64,000 nucleotides of DNA from assembly GCF_026342735.1 (NCBI RefSeq), contig NZ_JAPEMM010000001.1, forward strand, positions 4,588,001 through 4,652,000. Direction: 5' to 3'. The position numbers were made by a program, and so were the translations under genes. Position 1 is the stretch's first letter. Every line of letters starts with the position of its first letter. Shown in pieces: positions 33,309-41,710 of the stretch. The notes beneath the pieces were generated by a model. The model worked only from the letters and a program-made list of their open reading frames with translations, made no database searches and was not told the DNA's origin. Source of the DNA: Streptomyces sp. NBC_00193 (GTDB lineage Bacteria > Actinomycetota > Actinomycetes > Streptomycetales > Streptomycetaceae).

Positions 33309-34052
33309 TCAGACCCGGGGCGGCGGGACGGGAGGCGTCCCGGGCGGGGCCGGGGGCGGCGCCGCGGCCGGGGGCCGGCCCAGCGGGGCGCGGGAGCGCT
33401 CGGGTCCCCACTTGGCGCGGACCAGGCAGATCAGCATCACCGAGGCGATGGCGGCCAGGTGTTCCTTGCCCGCCAGGTTGTCCTTGAAGAGCAGCTCGCC
33501 GACCATCACCAGGATCACGACCGAGCCGGTCAGGTAGGCCCGGTAGCGCCAGCAGACGTAGACGGCGAGTCCGACCACCGCCGCCGAGGGCCCCGTGTCG
33601 TTGACGATCTTGTCCGACGCGGGCAGGCCGAAGGGGTGGTCCGGACCGAGCGAGAGCCCGATCCGCGCGTACGTGGTCCCGGCCAGGGTGGCGACGTAGC
33701 CGATGACCAGCGTGCGCCACCAGCCGATGCAGATCTCCGAGATCCCGAAGACGAGGAGGATCTGCGCGAGCGCACCCCACACCGGGAGGTCCAGCGCCGG
33801 GACGAACAGCGACAGAGGGGTCCGCAGCAGGGCCAGCCACAGCGGGTCGACGGCCTTGACCGACCCGAGGTCCTGCACCGGCTGGAAGCCCCATGACGTC
33901 TGCTGCACGATCTGGAAGACGGCGGTCAGGCAGACCGCGCCGAGGGTCATCGGGATCGCCCGCCACGTGTCGCGGACGAGCGCGTCCCGGACCGTCCGGT
34001 ACAGGGGCCCCCACTCGCGGCGGGCGAACCGCCGCAGTGAGGCAGTGGTCAA
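33309..34052 (-). CDS. Rhomboid-like polytopic membrane protein
   Basis: A 247-residue protein with about six membrane helices and a Pro-rich C-terminal tail. Segment 4 begins NDTGPSAAVVGLAVY and the last segment contains KEHLAAIASVM. A serine in a Gly-rich helix start plus a histidine in the last helix recalls the rhomboid Ser-His dyad, although GPSAA is not the canonical GxSG. Activity is therefore uncertain. The start is probably TTG at 34052 (GGAGAG 7 nt upstream); that codon overlaps the stop of the MprF-like gene, so the two are translationally coupled. Confidence 0.65.
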   Translation of the reverse strand: MTTASLRRFARREWGPLYRTVRDALVRDTWRAIPMTLGAVCLTAVFQIVQQTSWGFQPVQDLGSVKAVDPLWLALLRTPLSLFVPALDLPVWGALAQILLVFGISEICIGWWRTLVIGYVATLAGTTYARIGLSLGPDHPFGLPASDKIVNDTGPSAAVVGLAVYVCWRYRAYLTGSVVILVMVGELLFKDNLAGKEHLAAIASVMLICLVRAKWGPERSRAPLGRPPAAAPPPAPPGTPPVPPPRV

Positions 34053-36019
34053 CGCTTGCTCTCCAGATGTCTGCGGTGCATCCACTTCGGCAGCCCGGGT
34101 GCTTCCAGGAAGCCCTCGGCCCGGCCCGCGGCGATCCCGATCCGCAGCAGGTCCGAACTCTTCTCGAAGAGCATGAACCGCGGTTCCCAGATCGGCCGGT
34201 ATTTGGCGTTGGCCCGGTAGAGGGACTCGATCTGCCACCAGCGCGAGAAGAAGCTCAGCAGCGAGCGCCACAGACGCAGCACCGGACCGGCGCCGAGCTT
34301 CGACCCGCGCTCGAAGACGGAACGGAACATCGCGAAGTTCAGCGAGACCTGTGTGACCCCGATCTCCTTTGACCGCTCCAGGAGTTCGATGACCATGAAC
34401 TCCATCAGACCGTTCTCGGAATCCCGGTCACGGCGCATCAGGTCCAGCGACAGGCCCTTCGGTCCCCAGGGGACGAAGGACAGCACGGCGCGCAGCTCGC
34501 CCTCGCCGTCGAAGCACTCCAGCATCACGCACTGGCCGTCGTCGGGATCGCCCAGCCGGCCCAGCGCCATGGAGAAACCGCGCTCGGTCGCGCCGTCGCG
34601 CCAGTCGTCGGCGCGCAGCAGGAGCAGGTCCATCTCCTCGGCCGGGATGTCGGCGTGCCGGCGGATGCGGACGGTGTACCCGGCGCGCTTGACGCGGTTG
34701 TACGCCTGGCGGACGGTGCGCATGGCGCGGCCCTCCAGGGTGAACTCGTCGGTCTCGACGATGGCCTCGTCGCCCAGCTCCAGCGCGTCCAGTCCGTGCC
34801 GGGCGTAGATCTGCCCGGCCTCCTCGCTCGCGCCCATCACGGCGGGCACCCAGCCGTGCTCGCGGGCCTCGGCCAGCCAGGGGTCGATGGCGCCGGGCCA
34901 GGCCTCGGGGTCGCCGATCGGGTCGCCGGAGGCCAGCGAGACCCCGCCGACGACGCGGTAGGTGACCGCGGCCTTGCCGGTGGGGGACCAGATGACGGAC
35001 TTCTCGCGGCGCAGCGCGAAGTAGCCCAGCGAGTCGCGGTCGCCGTGCCGGGCGAGCAGCAGGCGCAGCTTCTCCTCGTCCTCCTCGGTGATCGGGTCCA
35101 CGGCGCGGCGCGAGCGGAAGGCGGCGAACAGGACGGCGAGCAGCAGCAGCGTGGACATCACGTTGATCGCGACGTCCACCCAGCCCGGGGTGGTGATGGC
35201 GTTGTACGCCTTGTCGTCCGGCGCCAGGGTGACCAGCCGCATCACGCCGTACCGCCAGCGGGCCAGGAAGGTGGCGTCCGCGGCGTCCGGGTCGGTGTTG
35301 GTCGCGCCGACGAGCAGGGCGGCGACCAGCGAGGTCACCAGCAGGCCGACGGAGGCGACCAGGCTGGCCAGCAGCGGGTTGGAGCGGTCGCCCTTGGCGT
35401 AGAACTCCCGGCGGCCCAGCAGCAGGGCGCCGACGAAGAGCGCGGTCAGCCCGAAGGCCACCCAGTTCTGCGGGTGGACGCGGAACTCCGGGTAGCAGAA
35501 CTCGTACGAGCCCCCCGAGCACGGGGTGAAGGAGGCGACGGCGGCCATCGCGAAGGCCGCCAGCAGCAGCCCGCTGAGCACCAGGTTCAGGATCCAGGCC
35601 GCGCGCTTGCGGCGGCCCATGGTGACGGTGAGCAGCAGCGAGAACGCCGCGGAGGCGAAGCCCGCCGTGAGCAGGTACGGGGTGTAGAAATCGGCGGTGC
35701 TGTGCCGGCGCAGGTCCTGGCCGAGCGAGAACCACACCGCGCTGAGCAGGTTGACGAAGGTGACGGCGCGCAAGTACCACACCGCGAAGGTGGCGCTGCG
35801 CCGCGAGCGGACGCTTCCGCGGCCGGTGCTCCGGGCGGCCCCCTGGCCGGCCGATGCGGCTCCTTGAGCGTTCCCCTGGGCGTTGCCCTGGGCGTTCCCC
35901 TGGGTGTTCGCCGGGGTGTTGGCCTGGGTGTTCCCCCGCCCGCCCCCCGGATTGTTTCTGCCGTTCGGATCCCCACCGGTACCTCGGTCGGTCTTCCGAT
36001 CGGTCTCTGCGCTGGTCAA
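34049..36019 (-). CDS. MprF-like protein: six-helix membrane domain plus DUF2156 C-terminal domain
   Basis: A 656-residue protein. The N-terminal ~60 residues are low complexity with four-residue repeats (NTQA/NAQG). About six membrane helices span residues ~75-320, and the C-terminal ~330 residues are a DUF2156 domain with two GNAT-like folds (YRVVGGVSLASGDPIGDPEAW, SLDLMRRD, NGLMEFMVIELL). Proteins of this build transfer an aminoacyl group from tRNA to phosphatidylglycerol, raising surface charge. Unlike mycobacterial LysX there is no lysyl-tRNA synthetase domain. TTG at 36019 has GGAGAGG at good spacing; the ATG at 36034 is the alternative. The substrate amino acid cannot be read. Confidence 0.83.
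   Translation of the reverse strand: MTSAETDRKTDRGTGGDPNGRNNPGGGRGNTQANTPANTQGNAQGNAQGNAQGAASAGQGAARSTGRGSVRSRRSATFAVWYLRAVTFVNLLSAVWFSLGQDLRRHSTADFYTPYLLTAGFASAAFSLLLTVTMGRRKRAAWILNLVLSGLLLAAFAMAAVASFTPCSGGSYEFCYPEFRVHPQNWVAFGLTALFVGALLLGRREFYAKGDRSNPLLASLVASVGLLVTSLVAALLVGATNTDPDAADATFLARWRYGVMRLVTLAPDDKAYNAITTPGWVDVAINVMSTLLLLAVLFAAFRSRRAVDPITEEDEEKLRLLLARHGDRDSLGYFALRREKSVIWSPTGKAAVTYRVVGGVSLASGDPIGDPEAWPGAIDPWLAEAREHGWVPAVMGASEEAGQIYARHGLDALELGDEAIVETDEFTLEGRAMRTVRQAYNRVKRAGYTVRIRRHADIPAEEMDLLLLRADDWRDGATERGFSMALGRLGDPDDGQCVMLECFDGEGELRAVLSFVPWGPKGLSLDLMRRDRDSENGLMEFMVIELLERSKEIGVTQVSLNFAMFRSVFERGSKLGAGPVLRLWRSLLSFFSRWWQIESLYRANAKYRPIWEPRFMLFEKSSDLLRIGIAAGRAEGFLEAPGLPKWMHRRHLESKR
35868..35938. 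repeat. 12-bp in-frame repeats in the N-terminus of the MprF-like gene
   Basis: Units close to GCGTTCCCCTGG / GTGTTCCCCTGG are repeated about six times. They encode the flexible N(A/T)QG-type cytosolic tail ahead of the first helix. Confidence 0.75.
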
Positions 36020-36116
36020 ACGGACCTCTCCCATAAAAAGCGATGATATGGGGCATCGCGGTCCGTGCTGGGGTCCCGAGGGCCGCGGCCTGGTCAGGAC
36101 CGCGGGCCCCGATGAC

Positions 36117-37178
36117 TCATTCGGTCGGCTCGGCCGCTCGTTCGGGGAGTTCCGCCGCGAGTGCGGCGGCCGCCTGGACGAGGGGAAGAGCCAGCAGCGC
36201 CCCGGTTCCTTCTCCCACAGTGACGCCGTGGTCGAGCACGGGGTTGAGCGCCATCCGGTCCAGTGCCTTCGCCTGGCCGGGCTCCCCGCTGGCCTGTCCG
36301 GCCAGCCACCAGTCCGGGGCCCGGAAAGCGGCCCGCTGGGCCACCAGCCCGCAGGCCGCCGAAACGACCCCGTCGAGGATCACGGGGGTGCGGCGCACCG
36401 CGCACTGGAGCAGGAAGCCGGTGATCGCCGCGACGTCGGCGCCGCCGACGGTGGCGAGCAGCGCGACCTGATCCCCGAGGACGGGCCGGGCGCGTCGCAG
36501 CGCGTCGCGGATCGCCGCGCACTTGCGCATCCAGGTCAGGTCGTCGATCGGCATGCCGCCGCGGCCGGTGACCACGGAGGCGTCGGTGCCGCACAGGGCG
36601 GCGACGAGGGTCGCGGCGACGGTGGTCCCGCCGACGCTCAGGTCGCCGAGGACGACCAGGTCGGTCCCGGAGTCGGCTTCCTCGTCGGCGATCTGGATGC
36701 CGAGGAGCAGGGCGGCCTGGGCCTCCTCCGTCGTCAGCGCGTCCTCGACGTCGATGCGCCCGCTGCCGCGCCGGACGCGGTGCTTGGTGATCTCCTGGGG
36801 CAGCAGGTCGAGATGGCAGTCCAGGCCGGCGTCGACGATCCGTACGGAGGCGCCGAGCCGCTCGGCGAGGATCGCCACCGGGCTCCGGCCGTCCAGGACA
36901 GCCCGTACCAGCTCGTGGGCGCCGCCGGCGGGACGCGCGGAGACCCCCTCGGAGGCCACCCCGTGGTCGGCGGCGAACAGCACGACGCGCGGCCGCTCGA
37001 TCGGCTTGACCGGCACCCGTCCCTGGGCGGCGGCGAGCCACTCGGCCAGTTCGTCGAGCCGCCCCAGCGCCCCGACCGGCACGGCCAGCCGTTCACGGCG
37101 TTCCTCGGCGTCACGCCGGACGCCCCCGTCGGGGCGCTCGATCAGATCGGAGAAGTCGTCGAGATTCAGCGTGGTCAT
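36117..37178 (-). CDS. cobT: Nicotinate-nucleotide-dimethylbenzimidazole phosphoribosyltransferase CobT
   Basis: A 353-residue enzyme that makes alpha-ribazole phosphate for the lower ligand of cobalamin. Visible motifs are FAADHGVASEGVSA, VLGDLSVGGTTVAA, GRGGMPID, and VGEGTGALLALPL, where Glu323 is the catalytic base. Length is normal. It lies 52 bp downstream of the cobU fusion on the same strand, so these are probably one transcript, and cobS is 5 kb away on the other strand. No cobalamin riboswitch is visible upstream of either. Confidence 0.96.
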   Translation of the reverse strand: MTTLNLDDFSDLIERPDGGVRRDAEERRERLAVPVGALGRLDELAEWLAAAQGRVPVKPIERPRVVLFAADHGVASEGVSARPAGGAHELVRAVLDGRSPVAILAERLGASVRIVDAGLDCHLDLLPQEITKHRVRRGSGRIDVEDALTTEEAQAALLLGIQIADEEADSGTDLVVLGDLSVGGTTVAATLVAALCGTDASVVTGRGGMPIDDLTWMRKCAAIRDALRRARPVLGDQVALLATVGGADVAAITGFLLQCAVRRTPVILDGVVSAACGLVAQRAAFRAPDWWLAGQASGEPGQAKALDRMALNPVLDHGVTVGEGTGALLALPLVQAAAALAAELPERAAEPTE

Positions 37179-37230
37179 TTGCCAGAGGGTACAGCGGAGC
37201 CCTGCAGGGCTTGAACGGTCCCGCGCGCGG

Positions 37231-38436
37231 CTATTGCTTCAGGGCCAGCGCCTGCCCCGCCACCACCAGGAGGACGTGCTCGCACTCCCCGGCGACCCCC
37301 GCGTTCAGCCGCCCCAGCTCGTCGCGGAACCGCCGCCCCGCCGCCGTCGCGGGAACCACCCCGGAGCCGACCTCGTTGCTGACCAGCACCACCTGCCGAC
37401 GGGTGGCCCGGACCGCCGCCACCAGTTCACCGACGCGCGAGGCCAGCTCCTTGCTTCCCCCGCCCGCCCAGACGGAGTCGTCCCACGCACCGGCCCGGTC
37501 CATGGCGTCGGTGAGCCACAGCGCCAGGCAGTCGATGAGCAGCGGCGGTCCCTCCTGCGCCAGCAGCGGCACCAGATCGCAGGTCTCCTCCGTCCGCCAG
37601 GACGAGGCCCTGCGTTCGCGGTGGAGCCCGATCCGCGCGGCCCATTCCGCGTCGCCCTCGCGCGTACCGCCCGTGGCCACGTAGACGACCTCCGGGTAGC
37701 CGGCCAGCCGGCGCTCGGCCTCGTACGACTTGCCCGACCGGGCGCCGCCCAGGACCAGGGTCCGGCGCGGCACCTCGGGCGCCGGCCGGTACTCCCCGGC
37801 CGCCACCGTGGTCCCGTCCGGAACCGTCCGCGCGCCCGCGGCGGCGGACCGGCGCTCCAGTTCCGCGCCCGGCGGGGTGTCGTGGTCCAGGTGGACGGCG
37901 ATCACGTCCGTCGCCGGGCCCACCGCCCCGCTGGCCCGCAGGCGCGCCAGCGCCTCCGGCCGGCCGAGCACGTCCGCGAGGACCACGTCGTACGGGCGCC
38001 GCCCGCTGGTGCCCGAGGTCCCGGCCGGGGCGCCGCCCGGCGGCAGGTACAGCATCCGGGCACCGTCCGGCCCGGTCACCTCGTACCCGGTGCCCGGCGC
38101 GTCCATCGGCACGGCCCGCACCCGGTGCCCGGAGATCACCGCGAGCTCCCGCCCGTCCGGCACCCGTCCGGCCGCCGGCAGTCCCGGCGGCAGCTCGACG
38201 GCGGGGCCGTCGTGCGGGTGGGTCAACAGGACCTGCCGTACGGCGGCCAGCGAATGCCCCGCCCGGGCGCCCGCGAGGACCGCCCCGGGGGTCAGGTCCA
38301 GCAGCAGCGCCCCGTCCACGAGCACGGAGGTGGCGGCGCGCGCCCGGGGCCCCACGGAGAGCGCGCACGCGGCGCAGGGACAGCCGGGGCGGGGCAGTCC
38401 TTCGGGTGTGCCGGTGCCGAGCAGAGTGAGTTCCAC
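37231..38436 (-). CDS. cobU: CobU (adenosylcobinamide kinase/guanylyltransferase) fused to an N-terminal MBL-like domain
   Basis: A 401-residue two-domain protein. Residues ~225-401 are CobU, with the P-loop LVLGGARSGKSYEAER, VYVATGG, the guanylylated-His region RIGLHRERR, and LLIDCLALWLTD. It phosphorylates adenosylcobinamide and adds GMP. Residues 1-~215 resemble a metallo-beta-lactamase fold (MELTLLGTGTPEGLPRPGCPCAAC, LLTHPHDGPA). The second metal half-motif is altered: HPHDG where HxHxDH is usual. The domain may be structural rather than catalytic. The GTG at 38436 follows GGGAGG by 8 nt. It is upstream of cobT. Confidence 0.9.
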   Translation of the reverse strand: MELTLLGTGTPEGLPRPGCPCAACALSVGPRARAATSVLVDGALLLDLTPGAVLAGARAGHSLAAVRQVLLTHPHDGPAVELPPGLPAAGRVPDGRELAVISGHRVRAVPMDAPGTGYEVTGPDGARMLYLPPGGAPAGTSGTSGRRPYDVVLADVLGRPEALARLRASGAVGPATDVIAVHLDHDTPPGAELERRSAAAGARTVPDGTTVAAGEYRPAPEVPRRTLVLGGARSGKSYEAERRLAGYPEVVYVATGGTREGDAEWAARIGLHRERRASSWRTEETCDLVPLLAQEGPPLLIDCLALWLTDAMDRAGAWDDSVWAGGGSKELASRVGELVAAVRATRRQVVLVSNEVGSGVVPATAAGRRFRDELGRLNAGVAGECEHVLLVVAGQALALKQ

Positions 38437-38540
38437 AGGATGATCCTCCCGCGTCGCCGGGACTGCTGCGCGCCCGGTTAGTCTGCGGGCACACTCAAGG
38501 CGAGAAGCGTGTGAGAAGCGGACGAGCAACGGAGGCGGAC

Positions 38541-38753
38541 ATGGCGTGGACGTGGCGGTTCGAGACGGCCGACGGCAGTGAGACGAGCCCGTCGGTGGTG
38601 CCGGAGGAGTTCACCACGCAGGGGGACGCCGAATCCTGGATCGGCGAGTACTGGAAGGACCTGCTGGAGGGCGGTACCGAACAGGTGAAGCTGTCCGACG
38701 ACAACGGGGTCCAGCTCTACACGATGAGCCTGCGCGAGGCCGCAGAACTCTGA
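38541..38753 (+). CDS. Small conserved-type hypothetical protein (70 aa)
   Basis: A 70-residue acidic protein starting MAWTWRFETADGSETSPSVV with GDAESWIGEYWKDLLEGG in the middle. It is compact, with no cysteines, no signal and no membrane segment. The ribosome site GGAGG is 5 nt ahead of the ATG and codon bias is strong, so it is a real gene. Its function is unknown. It is divergent from the cobU fusion, 104 bp apart. Confidence 0.82.
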   Translation: MAWTWRFETADGSETSPSVVPEEFTTQGDAESWIGEYWKDLLEGGTEQVKLSDDNGVQLYTMSLREAAEL

Positions 38754-38843
38754 CCGGCGCTGACCCGCGCAACCGGCGCTGCCCGGCCCTGATCGGCGCC
38801 GACCGGTAGGCCCGGCGCCGACCTGCCGCGGCAGGGTGCGCGA

Positions 38844-38872
38844 GAGCCCGGACCCCTCGGGGGTCCGGGCTC
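38844..38872. terminator. Terminator hairpin between convergent genes
   Basis: GAGCCCGGACCCC pairs with GGGGTCCGGGCTC across a TCG loop (13-bp arms), between the 70-aa gene and the methyltransferase gene. Confidence 0.85.
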
Positions 38873-38904
38873 AGCGGTGTCCACGGCGGCCTGCGGCCCG
38901 GGGC

Positions 38905-39720
38905 TCAGCCCCGTACGCCGCACAGGTGCAGCAGCGCGGCGACCCCGCGGTAGGGGTCGGTCCGCCCGGCGCGGTCCTCGGCGGCGAGCAGCCGCTCCAG
39001 TTCCGCGTCGGCGGGGAGCTTGTCCGCCGCCTCGGTGCCGTCGGTGAAGACGCGCACCCCGTACCAGGTCTGCAGCGGGGCGCCGATCCCCGACAGGGTC
39101 GCGGTCAGCGTGGACAGCCGGTCGGCGCGCACGTCCAGGCCGAGCCGGTTCGTGTAGTCGACGCCCTCGAAGGCCGCCAGCGCGCCCGTCCAGTCACCGT
39201 GCAGGCCCGGCCGCATGGCGAGGGCGTCGCCGTTGCGCACCAGCAGGGACAGCAGCCCGCCGGGGGCCAGCATCCGGGCGAGCCCGGCGAGCATGGCGTC
39301 CGGCTCGGGCACGTACATGAGGACGCCGTGGCAGAGCACGACGTCGAAGCTGCCCGGCAGGAAGTGCGCACCGGTCTCCCGGCCGTCGCCCTCCATGAGG
39401 CGGACGCGGTCCCGGATCCCGGGGGGCTCGGCCTCCAGCACCTCACGGGCGACGGCCAGCATGGCCGGATCCTGCTCCAGCCCGGTCACCATGTGCCCGG
39501 CGCGGGCCAGGCGCAGCGCCTGCGTGCCCTGGCCCATGCCGACGTCGAGGACGCGCAGCCGCTGCCCCACGGGGAAGCGGTGCGCGATCTGCTCGTCGAC
39601 CTGACGGCCGACGAGCTCCTGGCGCACCGCGTTGCGGAGCCCGCCCAGGCCTTCCAGCCACAGCCGGGCCCCGTCCGCGAAGCCACCCCCGCCGAACGCT
39701 CCGGGCGTTCCTGGGCTCAG
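38905..39720 (-). CDS. Class I SAM-dependent methyltransferase
   Basis: About 270 residues. RVLDVGMGQGTQALRLARAG is motif I, LEQDP the acidic end of strand 2, and FDVVLCHGVLMYVPEPDAML motif IV/post-IV. The substrate is unknown, although the fold suits a small molecule or tRNA. The start is unclear. No ATG, GTG or TTG lies near the expected N-terminus; a CTG at 39720 overlaps the DUF3043 stop codon as CTGA, and the next GTG is at 39627, inside the conserved region. I give the CTG as provisional. It is translationally linked to the DUF3043 gene. Confidence 0.82.
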   Translation of the reverse strand: MSPGTPGAFGGGGFADGARLWLEGLGGLRNAVRQELVGRQVDEQIAHRFPVGQRLRVLDVGMGQGTQALRLARAGHMVTGLEQDPAMLAVAREVLEAEPPGIRDRVRLMEGDGRETGAHFLPGSFDVVLCHGVLMYVPEPDAMLAGLARMLAPGGLLSLLVRNGDALAMRPGLHGDWTGALAAFEGVDYTNRLGLDVRADRLSTLTATLSGIGAPLQTWYGVRVFTDGTEAADKLPADAELERLLAAEDRAGRTDPYRGVAALLHLCGVRG

Positions 39721-40316
39721 GGCCGTTCCCCGCGCTTGACCTGCGGCTTCGGCAGACGAAGCCGGCGCATCTGGAGGGTGCGCATCAGGCCGTACGCGAC
39801 GGCGCCGCGCTTGGGCTCGTCCGGGAAGCGCTGGTTCAGGGCCTTGCGCAGGCGGATGAACATGCCGGCGGAGTCGACGATGATCAGCGCGATGACGCCG
39901 AGCCACAGCAGGAGCGCGATGTTCTGGATGGACGGCACCCGCACCATGCTCAGCACCAGGATGATCACGGCCAGCGGCAGGAACATCTCGGCGACGGAGA
40001 AGCGGGAGTCGACGAAGTCGCGCACGTAGCGGCGCACGGGACCCTTGTCGCGGTTGGGCAGATAACGCTCGTCGCCATTGGCGAGGGCCTCGCGCTGCTT
40101 GGTCATCTCGACCCGGCGGCGCTCACGAGCTCGCTTGGCATCCTCCTTGCGGTTGCCGGTCGAGGCCACCACGGCCTTGCGCTGCGACTGGGCCACAGCA
40201 CGCTTCGGCGTCGGGCGGCCCTTCGGGGCCTGAGGGTCACGGGACTGCGAGAGGTCGGCGCTCACCTTGTCGGTGGCGGCGTCCTTCTCTTCCTTGGAGG
40301 ATCGGCTACCAAACAC
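39717..40316 (-). CDS. DUF3043 membrane protein
   Basis: A 199-residue protein. The N-terminal ~105 residues are basic and hydrophilic (PKGRPTPKRAVAQSQR, KEDAKRARERRR, DERYLPNRDKGPVRRYVRDFVDSR). Two membrane helices follow (residues ~118-165), then a short basic tail. This is the DUF3043 pattern. The homolog Rv2206 in M. tuberculosis also lies beside cobT and cobS. The GTG at 40316 is the likely start; TTG at 40325 adds three residues. No function is known. Confidence 0.88.
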   Translation of the reverse strand: MFGSRSSKEEKDAATDKVSADLSQSRDPQAPKGRPTPKRAVAQSQRKAVVASTGNRKEDAKRARERRRVEMTKQREALANGDERYLPNRDKGPVRRYVRDFVDSRFSVAEMFLPLAVIILVLSMVRVPSIQNIALLLWLGVIALIIVDSAGMFIRLRKALNQRFPDEPKRGAVAYGLMRTLQMRRLRLPKPQVKRGERP

Positions 40317-40558
40317 AAAACCCAAGGGTACGTGGTTGTGGCCACGGGCCCCATCCCGGCGGGGAACGATCCGGCAACGGCGGGCGTCCTACCTGAGGGA
40401 AGCACCTACTCCTTACGCCTGATACGGCGGACGAGCAGTCGTCCTGGAGGAGGAGCGCATCCCCGCTCGAACAGTGCGGTAATAGAGACAGGGCCCGTAC
40501 TGTGGGTCTTGTTGGTGACCTGGAGCACAGTCCGTCTAGAAGGGGGCGCGCGAAGCCC

Positions 40559-41353
40559 ATGAGCGGTGTCATGAAGCGTATGGGGATGATCTTCCGCGCG
40601 AAGGCGAACAAGGCCCTGGACCGGGCCGAGGACCCGCGCGAGACCCTCGACTACTCGTACCAGAAGCAGCTCGAACTGCTTCAGAAGGTGCGCCGCGGCG
40701 TCGCCGACGTGGCGACCTCCCGCAAGCGGCTGGAGCTGCAGCTCAACCAGCTCCAGGGCCAGTCCAGCAAGCTGGAGGACCAGGGTCGCAAGGCGCTGGC
40801 CCTGGGCCGCGAGGACCTGGCCCGTGAGGCCCTGTCCCGCCGCGCCTCGCTGCAGCAGCAGGTCAGCGACCTGGAGGTGCAGCACCAGACCCTCCAGGGC
40901 GAGGAGGAGAAGCTGACCCTCGCCGCGCAGCGGCTCCAGGCCAAGGTGGACGCCTTCCGTACGAAGAAGGAGACCATCAAGGCCACGTACACGGCCGCCC
41001 AGGCGCAGACGCGGATCGCCGAGTCCTTCTCCGGCATCTCCGAGGAGATGAGCGACGTCGGCCTCGCCATCCAGCGTGCCGAGGACAAGACGGCGCAGCT
41101 CCAGGCCCGCGCCGGCGCGATCGACGAGCTGCTCGCCTCCGGTGCGCTCGACGACCAGAGCGGCCTCGGCTCCAAGGACGACATCCAGGCCGAGCTGGAC
41201 CGCCTCTCCGGCGGGACGGACGTGGAGCTGGAGCTCCAGCGCATGAAGGCCGAGCTGGCGGGCGGCCCCTCCGCCCAGCAGTCGGCCATCGAGGGCGGCG
41301 CCCCGGGCGCCGGCCAGCAGTCGCAGACCCAGCACCGGTTCGACAAGCAGTAG
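40559..41353 (+). CDS. pspA: PspA/IM30-family membrane-stress protein
   Basis: A 264-residue ESCRT-III-like coiled-coil protein. It begins MKRMGMIFRAKANKALDRAEDP, the amphipathic membrane-binding helix, followed by long helices (TSRKRLELQLNQLQ, EEEKLTLAAQRLQAKVDAFR). The last ~30 residues are Gln/Gly-rich. It assembles on stressed inner membrane to limit leakage. AGGGGG is about 12 nt ahead of the ATG. It forms a two-gene operon with pspAA, 13 bp downstream, and its promoter lies in the 242-bp gap to the divergent DUF3043 gene. Regulation is not readable. Confidence 0.93.
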   Translation: MSGVMKRMGMIFRAKANKALDRAEDPRETLDYSYQKQLELLQKVRRGVADVATSRKRLELQLNQLQGQSSKLEDQGRKALALGREDLAREALSRRASLQQQVSDLEVQHQTLQGEEEKLTLAAQRLQAKVDAFRTKKETIKATYTAAQAQTRIAESFSGISEEMSDVGLAIQRAEDKTAQLQARAGAIDELLASGALDDQSGLGSKDDIQAELDRLSGGTDVELELQRMKAELAGGPSAQQSAIEGGAPGAGQQSQTQHRFDKQ

Positions 41354-41366
41354 GACGGGGCCCGTC

Positions 41367-41645
41367 ATGATTGTCCGCATCATGGGGGAAGGTCAGGTGG
41401 AGCTGGCGGACAGCCACTTCACCGAGCTCAACAAGCTGGACGACGAACTGCTCGCGGAGATGGAGAGCGGCGACGAGGAGGGCTTCCGGCGCACGCTGGG
41501 CGAGCTGCTCGCCGCCGTACGGCGGCTCGGCGAGCCGCTGCCCGACGAGGCGCTGGAACCGTCCGAGCTGATCCTGCCCGCGCCCGATGCCTCACTGGAC
41601 GAGGTGCGGGAGATGCTCAGCGACGACGGGCTGATCCCGGGCTGA
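41367..41645 (+). CDS. PspA-associated small protein PspAA
   Basis: A 92-residue acidic protein beginning MIVRIMGEGQVELADSHFTELNKLDDEL, typical of the PspAA family found directly after pspA in actinobacteria. It is thought to modulate or bind PspA. No membrane segment is present. It is the last gene of the operon, ending before a strong terminator. Confidence 0.88.
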   Translation: MIVRIMGEGQVELADSHFTELNKLDDELLAEMESGDEEGFRRTLGELLAAVRRLGEPLPDEALEPSELILPAPDASLDEVREMLSDDGLIPG

Positions 41646-41650
41646 GACGT

Positions 41651-41690
41651 GAAGGAAGGGCCCACCCCATCGGGGGTGGGCCCTTCCTTC
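41651..41690. terminator. psp operon terminator
   Basis: Perfect 18-bp arms (GAAGGAAGGGCCCACCCC) with an ATCG loop begin 6 bp after the pspAA stop. It also serves the convergent membrane protein gene. Confidence 0.9.
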
Positions 41691-41710
41691 GTTCCGGCTT
41701 CAGGGCCGCG

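Noticed and set aside
36050..38440. Cobalamin riboswitch ahead of cobT or the cobU fusion
   Set aside because: I looked for a long structured leader, but cobU starts 104 bp from a divergent gene and cobT 52 bp after cobU, leaving no room for one.
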